Below are positions 44,470 through 53,629 of a DNA stretch of 64,000 bases, in pieces. The stretch's first letter is position 1; each line of letters opens with the position of its first letter. A model generated the notes under the pieces. The model made no database searches and was not told where the DNA came from. It was given only the letters and a program-made list of their open reading frames with translations. The translations under genes were made by a program, and so were the position numbers. Source of the DNA: Rummeliibacillus pycnus_B (GTDB taxonomy: Bacteria > Bacillota > Bacilli > Bacillales_A > Planococcaceae); assembly GCF_050459865.1 (NCBI RefSeq), contig NZ_JBCMNM010000026.1:83294-147293 (forward strand). The letters are read 5' to 3'.

Positions 44470-45627
44470 ATGAAGAAGATGACAAGAAAAATCCTAGTAT
44501 TCGTTTCAGCATTGATGTTGATTGTACTAGCAGGATGCGGAGCAAAATCAAGTAGTAATGAAAATTCAAGTGGTGAAAAATCTAATGGTAAAATTAACGC
44601 AAAATTTGGCGTAATTGCTTACATGACGGGCGCAGGTGCAGCTTATGGTGAAGCAATTACAAATGGATTTAAATTAGCTCAAAAAGAGATCAATGCTCAA
44701 GGTGATGTTAACATCGAGCTTGTTACCGAAGATTCTGCAGGTAAGCAAGAACAAGCTTTATCAGCAGGACAAAAATTAATGAGTGATAATGACATCGTTG
44801 CTCTTTTGGGACCGACTTTAAGTACGGAATTTAAAGTAGTAGCTCCTGAAGCGGATTTAGAAGGAATTTCAATTATGGGGACATCTACAACAGCAGAAGG
44901 TATTCCTCAAATTGGGGATTATGTATTTAGAAATTCAATTCCAGAAGCATTAGCAATCCCTGCAGCTATGGAAAAAGTAGTATCTAAAACTAGTGCTAAA
45001 AAAGTAGCGATCATTTATGGAAATGATGATGTGTTTACTAAATCCGGTTATGATACGATGAAAAAAGAAGCAGAAAAGATGGGCTTAGAAATCGTAACAA
45101 CTGAAACCTTCCAAAAAGGCCAAAGTGACTACAATGCACAGTTAACGAAAATTAAAAGTAAAAAACCTGATTTTATTTTAGCTTCAGCTTTATATAATGA
45201 AGGTGCTGTTATTATGGACCAAGCCCGTAAAATGGGTATTGATGTACCATTCGTTGGTGGTAACGGATTTAACTCTCCAGAGGTTATTAAAATTGCAGGA
45301 GATGCTGCAAATGGTTTAGTTGTGGCTACACCGTGGTTTGGTGATTCAACAGAACAAAAAGTTGTTGATTTTAATAACAAATACAAGGAAGCATACGGTA
45401 AGTTACCAGATCAATTCGCTGCACAAGCGTATGATGCTTTATATATCTACTCAGATGCATTGAAAAGAGCTGGAAAAGCAGATCGTGAAGCATTCCATAA
45501 AGCATTAGCAGAGACAAAAGATTTTGAAGGCATTCTAGGTAAGTTCTCATTTGACAAAGAGGGTGACGTAGTAATGGTACCTAAAGTTGTCGAAATAAAA
45601 GACGGAAAATTTGCTGAATTCAATTAA
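44470..45627 (+). CDS. livJ: Branched-chain amino acid ABC transporter, substrate-binding lipoprotein
   Basis: A 385-residue periplasmic-binding-type lipoprotein. The signal peptide ends in the lipobox LAGC (Cys23), followed by a serine/asparagine-rich tether. The body is a type I binding fold of the leucine/isoleucine/valine class, with the start INAKFGVIAYMTGAGAAYGE and the hinge LGPTLSTEFK. It heads livJHMGF behind an AGGAGG site. Ligand most likely branched-chain amino acids, but amides or related compounds cannot be excluded. Confidence 0.9.
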   Translation: MKKMTRKILVFVSALMLIVLAGCGAKSSSNENSSGEKSNGKINAKFGVIAYMTGAGAAYGEAITNGFKLAQKEINAQGDVNIELVTEDSAGKQEQALSAGQKLMSDNDIVALLGPTLSTEFKVVAPEADLEGISIMGTSTTAEGIPQIGDYVFRNSIPEALAIPAAMEKVVSKTSAKKVAIIYGNDDVFTKSGYDTMKKEAEKMGLEIVTTETFQKGQSDYNAQLTKIKSKKPDFILASALYNEGAVIMDQARKMGIDVPFVGGNGFNSPEVIKIAGDAANGLVVATPWFGDSTEQKVVDFNNKYKEAYGKLPDQFAAQAYDALYIYSDALKRAGKADREAFHKALAETKDFEGILGKFSFDKEGDVVMVPKVVEIKDGKFAEFN

Positions 45628-45760
45628 TTTATTTACAAGCTTTGACTGGATTACAGTCAAAGCTTGCCGTATTGAAATGAATAAAAAAGATTAAGAATCA
45701 TATTTTACTCTTTTTTATTCATACTCGGTCACACAAAATTGAGTTAGAGGGTGATTTATT

Positions 45761-46645
45761 TTGCTACTTGAGCAATTAATTAATGGGATTACGTTAGGGA
45801 GTATATACGCAATTGTAGCACTCGGTTTTACCCTTGTATTTGGCGTATTGGGCATTATCAATATGGCACATGGTGAAATCTTTATGGTAGGTGCTTATGT
45901 AGGTGTTATGACTACAGGTGTTTTAGGTTGGCCGTTATGGTTAGGGTTTTTAGCTGCAATTATCGTGACAGCAATATTGGGCTATTTATTGGAGAGTATT
46001 TCTTTGCGCCCACTACGAGGGAAAAAAGGGGTTTCACATCTAGCTCCTTTAATTAGTACCATTGGTGTATCTATGTTTCTAGAAAATATGTCACATCATT
46101 TATTTGGTGCTGGAAACAAACCATTCCGTACACCTTTTGCGGAACTTAGTATTCATATTGGTTCCGTTACGATTTATGCAGTTCAAATTGTCATCTTTGT
46201 TATTTCCATTGTCTTAATGATGGGACTTTCTTTCTGGCTTTCTAAAACAAAAGCCGGAAAAGCATTGCGTGCTACAGCTGAAAACTTAGAGACAGCAAGT
46301 ATACTAGGTGTCAATACGAAACGTACGATTACGATGACAGTTATTATTGCATCGGCAATGGGTGGTATAGCTGGAGTTTTAGTAGGAATGGCATTTAACT
46401 CTGTCAATCCTCAAATGGGATTATCTATTGGATTGAAGGGATTAGCCATCATTATTTTAGGTGGTATGGGAAATGTGAAAGGGGCCATGGCTGGCGGTTT
46501 AATTCTTGGATTGTCAGAAACTGTCCTTGTTGCTTATGGAGATTCAGGTTATCGAGACGCAATAGCTTTTATTATGATTATTTTTATTCTTCTATTAAAA
46601 CCACAAGGTCTTTTTGGTTCAAAGACATCTACAGAAGGAAGGTAA
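45761..46645 (+). CDS. livH: Branched-chain amino acid ABC transporter permease LivH
   Basis: A 294-residue permease with about eight hydrophobic segments. The family start is LLEQLINGITLGSIYAIVALGFTLVFGVLGIINMAHGE. The cytoplasmic coupling region is LRATAENLETASILGVN, and GGMGNVKGAMAGG follows near the end. Start is TTG behind GAGGGTG. It sits 133 bp after livJ, with an inverted repeat between them (GTCAAAGCTTG-like) that may dampen downstream expression. Confidence 0.93.
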   Translation: MLLEQLINGITLGSIYAIVALGFTLVFGVLGIINMAHGEIFMVGAYVGVMTTGVLGWPLWLGFLAAIIVTAILGYLLESISLRPLRGKKGVSHLAPLISTIGVSMFLENMSHHLFGAGNKPFRTPFAELSIHIGSVTIYAVQIVIFVISIVLMMGLSFWLSKTKAGKALRATAENLETASILGVNTKRTITMTVIIASAMGGIAGVLVGMAFNSVNPQMGLSIGLKGLAIIILGGMGNVKGAMAGGLILGLSETVLVAYGDSGYRDAIAFIMIIFILLLKPQGLFGSKTSTEGR

Positions 46646-46649
46646 TCAT

Positions 46650-47612
46650 ATGTTAGCTGAAATTTTAAATCCATATCAATTACAAATAGCTTCTTTTGTT
46701 CTTATTAATATCATTTTGGCAATTAGTGTGTATATCACGCTTTCTTCAGGCCAATTATCCTTAGGAAGTGCGGGCTTTATGGGGATTGGTGCATATACAT
46801 CAGCGTTGGTAACGATTCATTTCGAATTACCTATAATAGTAGGTGTATTGGTTGGAGCAGCAGTAGCAGGAATTCTTGGTATTTTAATAGGAATCCCAGC
46901 GCTTCGATTATCAGGTGTTTATCTTGCAATTGCAACACTTGGATTAGGTGAAGTAATTCGAGTTATTTTTGTAAACTGGGAATCCCTAACAAATGGAGCA
47001 GTTGGTATTTCGAATATTCCACAAATTAGTAGAAGTATTTTGTACTTTGCAAGAGATAAAGGATTTAATCCGACAGTTCTAGGTTTACAAAATAGCCAAT
47101 TTGCAGGACTATGTGTGTTTCTTATTTTGTTAGTGATAACGATTCTGATTATTTGGTTTATCGCTCGACAAAGAAAATCACGTGTAGGTAGAGCTTTTTC
47201 AGCCATTCAATTAGATGAAAAAGCAGCTGAATCAATGGGTATTAACATTACCTATTATAAAGTATTATCTTTTGCACAAAGTGCTGTATTTGCAGGACTT
47301 GCAGGAGCGTTATTTGCCCACGTAATGGGTTATATATCCCCGTCTGATTTTGCGTATCATCGAGCAGTAGAGATATTAATATTTACCGTATTTGGTGGTA
47401 GTGAAGTGATTGCAGGATCTGTATTCGGTGCATCTTTCTTAACGTTAATGCCAGAGGTTTTACGATTCCTAAGTGAATATCGTTATATCATTTATGGGGT
47501 GCTTCTTGTTTTATTAATGGCAATTCGCCCTCAAGGAATTATAGATCTGAATGTTTTAAACTGGTTTAAAAAGTTGAAACGAGTAAAAGGGGAAGATGTT
47601 CATGGTTCTTAA
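46650..47612 (+). CDS. livM: Branched-chain amino acid ABC transporter permease LivM
   Basis: A 320-residue permease partner of LivH with about nine hydrophobic segments. The family motif is LSSGQLSLGSAGFMGIGAYTSAL. The coupling helix region GRAFSAIQLDEKAAESMGIN and GGSEVIAGSVFGA are intact. The start at 46650 (MLAEIL) follows GGAAGG; the in-frame ATG 36 bases earlier lies inside livH. Its end overlaps livG by 11 bp. Confidence 0.93.
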   Translation: MLAEILNPYQLQIASFVLINIILAISVYITLSSGQLSLGSAGFMGIGAYTSALVTIHFELPIIVGVLVGAAVAGILGILIGIPALRLSGVYLAIATLGLGEVIRVIFVNWESLTNGAVGISNIPQISRSILYFARDKGFNPTVLGLQNSQFAGLCVFLILLVITILIIWFIARQRKSRVGRAFSAIQLDEKAAESMGINITYYKVLSFAQSAVFAGLAGALFAHVMGYISPSDFAYHRAVEILIFTVFGGSEVIAGSVFGASFLTLMPEVLRFLSEYRYIIYGVLLVLLMAIRPQGIIDLNVLNWFKKLKRVKGEDVHGS

Positions 47613-48375
47613 GATTCAAAATGTATCTAAAAACTTTGGAGGGATTTCCGCTTTGACGGATGTTTCTTTTTCAATCAATGAAGGAGAGATATACGGTTTA
47701 ATTGGTCCAAATGGTGCGGGAAAAACGACGATGTTTAATTTAATTACAAATATTTTTTCACCTACCTCTGGAGAGATTATTTTAAATGGTGAAAATATCA
47801 CGGCTATAAAACCATATAAAATAACAGAAAAGGGTATTTGTCGTACGTATCAAAATATACGACTTTTCACTCAGATGTCAGCTATAGAAAATGTAATGGT
47901 TGGAGGGCATTGTCGAACTCAATCAGGGGTCATAAGAGGTGTATTACGTACAAAACTGCAACGTAAAGAGGAGCAAGAACTAAAGCAAAAGGCTGAAGAA
48001 TTATTGGAGTTAGTAGGATTGATAGAATTTAAGGATGTATTGTCTGAAAACTTAGCCTATGGTCAGCAAAGACGATTGGAAATTGCTCGTGCACTAGCAA
48101 GTGATCCTAAATTATTGTTATTAGATGAACCTGCAGCAGGGATGAATGAAAAGGAAACGGATAGTTTATTTGATTTGATTAAAAAGGTACAGGCAAGAGG
48201 AATTACAGTACTCATAATTGAACATGATATGCCGTTAATCATGAAGATATGTGACAGAATCACAGTATTGAATTTTGGGAAAAAATTAGCGGAAGGTACA
48301 CCTCTAGAAATTCAAAATAATGAAGCGGTTATTGAAGCCTACCTTGGGAAAGAGGAGGAAGATGACATTGCTTAA
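47602..48375 (+). CDS. livG: Branched-chain amino acid ABC transporter ATPase LivG
   Basis: A 257-residue ABC ATPase. Walker A is GPNGAGKTT, the signature is LAYGQQRRLEIARAL, Walker B is LLLLDEPAAGMN, and the H-loop is in IIEHDM. The start MVLKIQNV at 47602 is better spaced from AAAAGGGG than the ATG two codons earlier. It overlaps livM upstream and livF downstream. Confidence 0.93.
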   Translation: MVLKIQNVSKNFGGISALTDVSFSINEGEIYGLIGPNGAGKTTMFNLITNIFSPTSGEIILNGENITAIKPYKITEKGICRTYQNIRLFTQMSAIENVMVGGHCRTQSGVIRGVLRTKLQRKEEQELKQKAEELLELVGLIEFKDVLSENLAYGQQRRLEIARALASDPKLLLLDEPAAGMNEKETDSLFDLIKKVQARGITVLIIEHDMPLIMKICDRITVLNFGKKLAEGTPLEIQNNEAVIEAYLGKEEEDDIA

Positions 48376-49093
48376 AGTATCAAATGTTGAAACTTTTTAT
48401 GGGCAAATTCAAGCATTGAAGGGGATAAGTTTAGATGTAGAAGAAGGGAAAATTGTTACGCTTCTAGGTGCAAATGGAGCAGGAAAGTCGACTACAATGA
48501 AAACAATTGTAGGGCTACTTAAGCCTAAAAAGGGTTCTGTTGAATTTTTAGGAGAAAATGTGACTGGATTCCGCCCTGATCAATTACTTCGAAAAGGAAT
48601 TGCTATAGTTCCAGAAGGACGTGCCATTTTATCTAGTATGACGGTTATGGAAAACTTGGATATGGGTGCTTACCATCGAAAGGATAAAAATGTTGAACGA
48701 GAAATTGAAGAAGTAATGGATCGTTTCCCCATTTTACGTGAACGTAAGTCACAACTAGCTGGAACTCTTTCTGGTGGTCAACAACAAATGCTAGCCATTG
48801 CTCGTGCCTTGCTGTCAAAGCCAAAACTATTATTATTAGATGAGCCCTCAATGGGACTTGCGCCATTAATCGTAGCTGAAATCTTTAAAATTATTAAAGA
48901 AATAAAAGATGCTGGCACAACCGTTCTTCTTGTTGAACAAAATGCGAAGCAAGCATTGAAAATAGCTGATTATGGTTATGTTATGGAAACGGGGAAAATT
49001 ATTATTGAAGGTAAAGCTTCTAATCTGTTGGAAGACCATCGTATAGTCGAAGCTTATTTAGGAAGAAAATCTACTTCTACTTCAGCATCATGA
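48362..49093 (+). CDS. livF: Branched-chain amino acid ABC transporter ATPase LivF
   Basis: A 243-residue second ATPase. Walker A is GANGAGKST, the signature is LSGGQQQMLAIARAL, Walker B is LLLLDEPSMGLAP, and the H-loop region is LLVEQN as usual for LivF. The start at 48362 follows AGGAGG and lies inside livG, a 14-bp overlap. It ends the operon, just before a bidirectional terminator. Confidence 0.93.
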   Translation: MTLLKVSNVETFYGQIQALKGISLDVEEGKIVTLLGANGAGKSTTMKTIVGLLKPKKGSVEFLGENVTGFRPDQLLRKGIAIVPEGRAILSSMTVMENLDMGAYHRKDKNVEREIEEVMDRFPILRERKSQLAGTLSGGQQQMLAIARALLSKPKLLLLDEPSMGLAPLIVAEIFKIIKEIKDAGTTVLLVEQNAKQALKIADYGYVMETGKIIIEGKASNLLEDHRIVEAYLGRKSTSTSAS

Positions 49094-49131
49094 GTACAAA
49101 AAATATAGATTCAGCAGAAAATCAACCAAAC

Positions 49132-49177
49132 AAAAACACCTTTCCATTAGAGGATAATCTAATAGAAAGGTGTTTTT
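49132..49177. terminator. Bidirectional terminator between livF and glcD
   Basis: Stem AAAAACACCTTTC / GAAAGGTGTTTTT with inner ATTAG / CTAAT pairing. A and T tracts on both sides suit the convergent genes. Confidence 0.92.
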
Positions 49178-49199
49178 GAATTTCTAATTTCAAAAAATA

Positions 49200-50582
49200 T
49201 TATTTTGCTATGTCGATAAGTTTCCCAGGATTCATAATATTCTTTGGGTCTAGTGCTAGTTTAATTGCTTTCATTACATCAAGAGCCGCGCCGTGTTCCT
49301 TGGCTTGATATTGCATTTTACCAATTCCAACGCCATGTTCACCTGTACATGTACCACCGCGTTCAATTGCGAAATGTACTAAAGATTGATTAAATTGTTT
49401 TGCTTTTTCGATTTCTTTTGTATCATTCATATCCATCATCACTAATGCATGGAAATTTCCATCGCCAACATGGCCAACAACTCCACCTGGTAACCCCACT
49501 TTTTCTAACTCTGCTCGAGCAAAAAGTACTGCATCCGCTAAATCTGTGATAGAAACGCAGACATCTGTACTCATTAATTTTTTTCCTTTATAGCCATGGA
49601 TAAAAGCATACGCTAAGTTATGACGAGCATCCCAAAGTTTATTTCTAGCAGCGGTATCTGTTTCAAATTCAATTTCTAAGCAACCATTGTCATTCATAAT
49701 TTCTCTAGTAAATTCAACGTCCTGCTGAAGGCCTGCTTCATTACCATGGAACTCTAGAAAGAGTGTTGGTTTTAGAGCATAATTTGTTTCACTATAATGA
49801 TTTACTTGTTCGATCGAGCGTTCATCGACTAATTCAACACGTGCAATAGGAATGCCTGCTTGAAGAATGGAAGTAACAGCATTTACTGCACTTTTTACTG
49901 AAGGAAAAACAGCTCGAGCTGCCATTTCAAATTCTGGAATACCGTATACTTGCAATGTTAGTTCAGTAAAACAACCGAGTGTACCTTCTGAACCAACGAA
50001 AAGACCATTCAGGTGATAACCAGAAGATGATTTTGCTGCTAAATTTCCCGTATGAATAATGCGACCATCTGCAAGCACGACTTCTAAATCACGTACTTGA
50101 TCTCGCATAACACCATAACGTACAGCGGTCGTACCACTTGCATTTGTAGCAGCCATACCGCCGAGAGTAGCATCTGCACCAGGATCTACTGAGAAGAATA
50201 GTCCGTGTTTTTTTAATTCTTTGTTCAATTGAGTTCGGGTAACACCAGGTTGTACTCGAACAAGTAAATCTTCCGGTCGAACTTCTAGAATTTTATCCAT
50301 TAAAGAGAAATCGATTGTAATACTGCTTTTTACAGGTATGACATGGCCTTCTAAGCTTGAACCACGACCAAATGGAATAACCGCTATTTCAAACTCATTC
50401 GCAATTTTTAAAATATCGCCAACTTGTTTTGCTGAAGATGGAAAAACAACAACATCTGGTAATTGCCCTTTATGATAAGATTCATCTTTGCTATGTAATT
50501 CACGAATGGTTTCATTAACTGAGACTTGCTCATCAGATAAAATATCTTTTAAAGCAGATACTACTGTTTCAATTGTTAACAT
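49200..50582 (-). CDS. glcD: FAD-linked oxidase GlcD-like (glycolate/D-lactate dehydrogenase)
   Basis: A 460-residue flavoprotein. The PP-loop FAD domain (about 35-215) has VIPFGRGSSLEGHV and GMAATNASGTTAVRYG. The FAD-oxidase C domain (about 220-460) contains GHVGDGNFHAL and GTCTGEHGVGIGKM. It probably oxidises glycolate, D-lactate or another 2-hydroxy acid. No GlcF-type iron-sulphur partner lies next to it, unlike the B. subtilis glcD-glcF pair (ysfC-ysfD), so a single-subunit dehydrogenase is more likely. The ATG at 50582 lies about 10 bases after an AAGAGGCG-type site. Confidence 0.88.
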   Translation of the reverse strand: MLTIETVVSALKDILSDEQVSVNETIRELHSKDESYHKGQLPDVVVFPSSAKQVGDILKIANEFEIAVIPFGRGSSLEGHVIPVKSSITIDFSLMDKILEVRPEDLLVRVQPGVTRTQLNKELKKHGLFFSVDPGADATLGGMAATNASGTTAVRYGVMRDQVRDLEVVLADGRIIHTGNLAAKSSSGYHLNGLFVGSEGTLGCFTELTLQVYGIPEFEMAARAVFPSVKSAVNAVTSILQAGIPIARVELVDERSIEQVNHYSETNYALKPTLFLEFHGNEAGLQQDVEFTREIMNDNGCLEIEFETDTAARNKLWDARHNLAYAFIHGYKGKKLMSTDVCVSITDLADAVLFARAELEKVGLPGGVVGHVGDGNFHALVMMDMNDTKEIEKAKQFNQSLVHFAIERGGTCTGEHGVGIGKMQYQAKEHGAALDVMKAIKLALDPKNIMNPGKLIDIAK

Positions 50583-50686
50583 ACTTATACACGCCTCTTT
50601 CTTGTTAGAAAAATCTGTATTTTCTAATTATTATAGATCAGCTAAAGATAAATTGGAATGAAGATTTCTTGATTTGTTATGTTTAT

Positions 50687-50735
50687 TTGACAAAATGTTA
50701 AGTATACATTACATTTAGTGTAGAATACTTAACAT
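50687..50735 (+). promoter_or_regulatory. Promoter and inverted repeat in front of the Xre gene
   Basis: TTGACA (50687-50692), 17-bp spacer, TACATT (50710-50715). An 11-bp perfect inverted repeat ATGTTAAGTAT (50695-50705) / ATACTTAACAT (50725-50735) flanks the -10. This is the layout expected for an autoregulatory operator of the Xre repressor. Confidence 0.65.
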
Positions 50736-50752
50736 AGAAGAGGGTGCGGAAA

Positions 50753-50962
50753 TTGCTTTGTAATCGGGTGAAAGAGCTTCGTGCAAGATATGGTTTTTCA
50801 CAATCAGAGCTTGGTGCACGTGTAAATGTAACACGACAAACGATAGGATTTATAGAGAAGGGAAGCTTTTCACCATCCATCACATTATCTCTGAAACTTG
50901 CAAAAGAATTACAAACCACTGTAGATGAATTATTTTGGTTAAAGGGAGATGAAAAAGAATGA
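50753..50962 (+). CDS. Compact Xre-family transcription regulator
   Basis: A 69-residue protein that is nearly only a helix-turn-helix: NRVKELRARYGFSQSELGARVNVTRQTIGFIEKG, then SPSITLSLKLAKELQTTVDELF. It belongs to the short Cro/Xre type often paired with a membrane protein gene. The TTG at 50753 is chosen because GAGGGTG stands 6 bases upstream; the GTG nine bases earlier overlaps that site. The stop overlaps the next start (ATGA), so the two proteins are coupled. Confidence 0.8.
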   Translation: MLCNRVKELRARYGFSQSELGARVNVTRQTIGFIEKGSFSPSITLSLKLAKELQTTVDELFWLKGDEKE

Positions 50963-51435
50963 CAAAAGATTTACGAGTTCAAATGCCTTTATGGAATATT
51001 GCAGCGATTGTTGGATTGGGGGCAATTATCATCCCAATGCTATTAAGTGAAATTAGATGGTTTGATAAAGATTTGATTTTTTCCTTTAAGATGGACTATA
51101 TACTAGGTTTGATTAGTTTATGCGGAATTTTTCTTTTTGTAGTAACTTGTATTCTTGTAATATTAAAAACAATACAGTTTAATAAGGAAAACCCTAATCT
51201 TAAAATGAACATGTTTTCTTTAACACCAGGTGAATATATAGAAGATGATGAGATGTTCAGACAAGTAACAAATAATGCTACACGTAAAGTATATACATTT
51301 TTAAGTTGTGCAATACCGATACTAACGATTGCTGTTTTTTTACCTAAAATTTGGATAGCGTTTTTACTTATATTGGTGGTTATTATTCAAAATCTAATTT
51401 ACTACGTAGAAATAAGAAAATACATTTTGAATTAG
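50959..51435 (+). CDS. Integral membrane protein, unknown function, coupled to Xre regulator
   Basis: A 158-residue protein with four clear hydrophobic segments (about 12-31, 46-68, 112-128 and 130-150). The middle soluble loop (about 70-110) contains SLTPGEYIEDDEMFRQVTNN and is acidic. I recognise no named family. The ATGA overlap with the Xre gene and their shared promoter suggest a regulatory or homeostatic pair, for example a membrane sensor or the controlled target. No catalytic motif is seen. Confidence 0.75.
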   Translation: MTKDLRVQMPLWNIAAIVGLGAIIIPMLLSEIRWFDKDLIFSFKMDYILGLISLCGIFLFVVTCILVILKTIQFNKENPNLKMNMFSLTPGEYIEDDEMFRQVTNNATRKVYTFLSCAIPILTIAVFLPKIWIAFLLILVVIIQNLIYYVEIRKYILN

Positions 51436-51474
51436 AAAATGCACGTAGTCCATTAAAGGGACTACATGCATTCT

Positions 51475-51681
51475 TTAAGCTAATGCTCTAGATAATTCAC
51501 TCATAAAATGGTCTTGTTCTTTTTTGTCCGCATTTTGCCACCATGCTTCGAAAAATACCCCAAGACCTGGAAGTAAATGCTCTTCACCGCGAGTAATTGC
51601 ATCTTCCACAATATCCTTTAATTGATCTGGGCTATTTCCTGAGACATTTTTCTTAATCGCATCGCGAATTTGGAAATTCAT
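51475..51681 (-). CDS. sspI: Small acid-soluble spore protein I
   Basis: A 68-residue minor spore protein of the SspI family. The signature is DAITRGEEHLLPGLGVFFEAWWQ, with the basic N-terminus MNFQIRDAIKKNVSGNS. Expression in the forespore is expected. AGGAGGG lies 7 bases before the ATG. It shows that the organism makes endospores. It is convergent with the Xre/membrane pair and divergent from the oxidoreductase gene. Confidence 0.9.
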   Translation of the reverse strand: MNFQIRDAIKKNVSGNSPDQLKDIVEDAITRGEEHLLPGLGVFFEAWWQNADKKEQDHFMSELSRALA

Positions 51682-51819
51682 TTGACATCCCTCCTAATGT
51701 TATTTTGTTTCGCAACTCGATTGTTATACATACATTTGGTAAACTTATAAAAGAAAAGAATTTTTGAATTGAACCATTTTTCGTGTAAAAAACTATATAC
51801 GAAGGGGAAGTGTTTGACT

Positions 51820-52797
51820 ATGAAAGCTGTTGTTTTTGAAAAGGGGAAATTGTTAGTAAAAGAAGTCGTTACACCAAAACCAAAAGCAGGGGAAGTATTA
51901 GTTACAATCAAGGCTGCAGGACTGAATCGACGTGATCTCTATACACCAGGCAGATTAGGTAATGACAGTGAAGCATTAATCCTTGGTTCAGATGCAGTGG
52001 GTGTTATTGAAGAACTAGGTGAAGGTGTCGCTATGTGGCAAATAGGCGACGAAGTAATTATTAACCCATCCCTACGTTGGTATGAAGAATCGGATATCCC
52101 ACCTGAAGATTTCGAAATTTTAAGTTTACCTGATAATGGTACATTTGCAGAGAAAATTGCGATTTCTGCAGAACAGCTTGAGAAAAAGCCATCTCATCTA
52201 TCCTTTGAAGAAGCAGCAGTGATTGGTATATCTCCATTAACAGGTTATCGTGCTTTATTTACAAAAGGACAAATCAAGGCAGGCCAAACAGTATTTATAC
52301 CAGGAGCAGGAAGTGGTGTTGCAACATTTTTAATCCAAATGGCAAAAAATGTAGGTGCAAGAGTGATCGTTACTTCACGTTCTGAAGAAAAACGAAAAGC
52401 AGCTTTAGAAATAGGTGCAGATATCGCAATTGATACAAGTAGTCATTGGGAAAAAGAGCTTGAACACGAAAAAATTGATCTTGTTATTGAAAGTGTAGGT
52501 CGTGCTACTTTTAATCGTTCTTTGGCTGTTTTGAAAAAGGGTGGTAAAATAGTGGTGTTTGGTGCAACGACTGAGGACGTTGTAGATTTTGACTTACGAC
52601 AATTTTTCTATGGTCAATACACACTTTATGGCACAACGTTAGGAAGCCGTGAAGAATTCCGCGCTTGCATTGAACACCTTGAAAAGTATGATACGCATCC
52701 AATTTTGGATCGTAGTTTTACGATGGATGACGCTCAAGCTGCACTTGACTATTTAAAAGAAAATCATCAGTTTGGCAAAATTATTTTAACGATTTAA
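51820..52797 (+). CDS. Medium-chain alcohol dehydrogenase/quinone oxidoreductase family
   Basis: A 325-residue MDR-superfamily reductase. It has the family start MKAVVFEKGKLLVKEV and GLNRRDLYTPG, where the zinc-dependent enzymes have a cysteine. NAD(P) is bound at the Rossmann motif (VFIPGAGSGVATFLIQMAK). The catalytic and structural zinc cysteines are missing, so a zinc-independent quinone-oxidoreductase type (YogA-like) is likely. The start at 51820 follows GAAGGGGAAG; 17 upstream codons are unsupported. Substrate unknown. Confidence 0.82.
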   Translation: MKAVVFEKGKLLVKEVVTPKPKAGEVLVTIKAAGLNRRDLYTPGRLGNDSEALILGSDAVGVIEELGEGVAMWQIGDEVIINPSLRWYEESDIPPEDFEILSLPDNGTFAEKIAISAEQLEKKPSHLSFEEAAVIGISPLTGYRALFTKGQIKAGQTVFIPGAGSGVATFLIQMAKNVGARVIVTSRSEEKRKAALEIGADIAIDTSSHWEKELEHEKIDLVIESVGRATFNRSLAVLKKGGKIVVFGATTEDVVDFDLRQFFYGQYTLYGTTLGSREEFRACIEHLEKYDTHPILDRSFTMDDAQAALDYLKENHQFGKIILTI

Positions 52798-52821
52798 CTA
52801 TATAAAGGCGGTAAAGTATAC

Positions 52822-53592
52822 ATGAAAAGAATCGAATCTCCACAAAATTCCCTTGTGAAGTATTGGAAAAAGTTAGTTACAACAAGAAAAGAACGTGATC
52901 GTTCTGGTGAATTTATAATAGAAGGTTTTCATTTAGTAGAAGAAGCGATAAAAAATGAAGCCGAAATTTTAAATTTAATCGTGCGTGAAGATGTTGAAAT
53001 TCCAGCAAGTTGGAATATAGATAATATCTTTGTTATGGAGGTAACTGCTCAAGTTGCAAATGAGTTTGCAGAAACTGAGCATTCACAAGGGATATTCGCT
53101 CAAGTCAAACAACCTACTGTTTCTGATGAAGAGCAAAATAAATGGACAAAACTATTACTAGTTGATGCTGTTCAAGATCCAGGGAATGTCGGCACGATGA
53201 TACGTACAGCGGATGCAGCAGGTATTGATGCAATCATTCTTGGAAAAGGTTCTGCAGACCCATTTAATCCAAAAACAGTACGTTCTACACAAGGTTCAAT
53301 TTTCCATATTCCTGTAATTCGTGCGGAATTAAGTGAATGGATCGATTCATTAAAAGAAAAAGGTGTGCCAGTTTACGGAACTGCATTAGAAAATGCTGTA
53401 CTATACAATCAAGTTAATAAAGAAGGTAAATTTGCACTGATCATGGGCAATGAAGGAAGCGGCATAAATGCAGATTTATTATCAAAAACAGACAAGAATG
53501 TTATTATCCCAATTATGGGAAAAGCAGAATCATTAAACGTAGCTGTGGCAACTGGCATTGTTCTTTATTATTTCGCAACAGATGAAATCTAA
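52822..53592 (+). CDS. ysgA: TrmH/SpoU family RNA 2'-O-methyltransferase (YsgA-like)
   Basis: A 256-residue SPOUT methyltransferase. An N-terminal substrate domain (about 1-95, with RSGEFIIEGFHLVEEA) precedes the knotted catalytic domain. The SPOUT motifs are LVDAVQDPGNVGTMIRTADAAG, the SAM loop LIMGNEGSG and the C-terminal SLNVAVATGI. It precedes pheST, as ysgA does in B. subtilis. The target is probably an rRNA or tRNA nucleoside. Confidence 0.9.
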   Translation: MKRIESPQNSLVKYWKKLVTTRKERDRSGEFIIEGFHLVEEAIKNEAEILNLIVREDVEIPASWNIDNIFVMEVTAQVANEFAETEHSQGIFAQVKQPTVSDEEQNKWTKLLLVDAVQDPGNVGTMIRTADAAGIDAIILGKGSADPFNPKTVRSTQGSIFHIPVIRAELSEWIDSLKEKGVPVYGTALENAVLYNQVNKEGKFALIMGNEGSGINADLLSKTDKNVIIPIMGKAESLNVAVATGIVLYYFATDEI

Positions 53593-53594
53593 AC

Positions 53595-53623
53595 TTGAAG
53601 TAAAGAACTGAATTACGTATAAT
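53595..53623 (+). promoter_or_regulatory. SigA promoter of pheST
   Basis: TTGAAG (53595-53600), 17-bp spacer, perfect TATAAT (53618-53623), immediately upstream of the T-box leader. Confidence 0.78.
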
Positions 53624-53629
53624 GAAAAA

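Noticed and set aside
51681..51730. A SigG-like promoter (TGTATA, 17 bp, CAAAATA) on the minus strand before sspI
   Set aside because: The implied start point would fall at or inside the AGGAGGG ribosome site, so the fit is probably chance; forespore control of sspI is likely from family knowledge but its promoter was not located.
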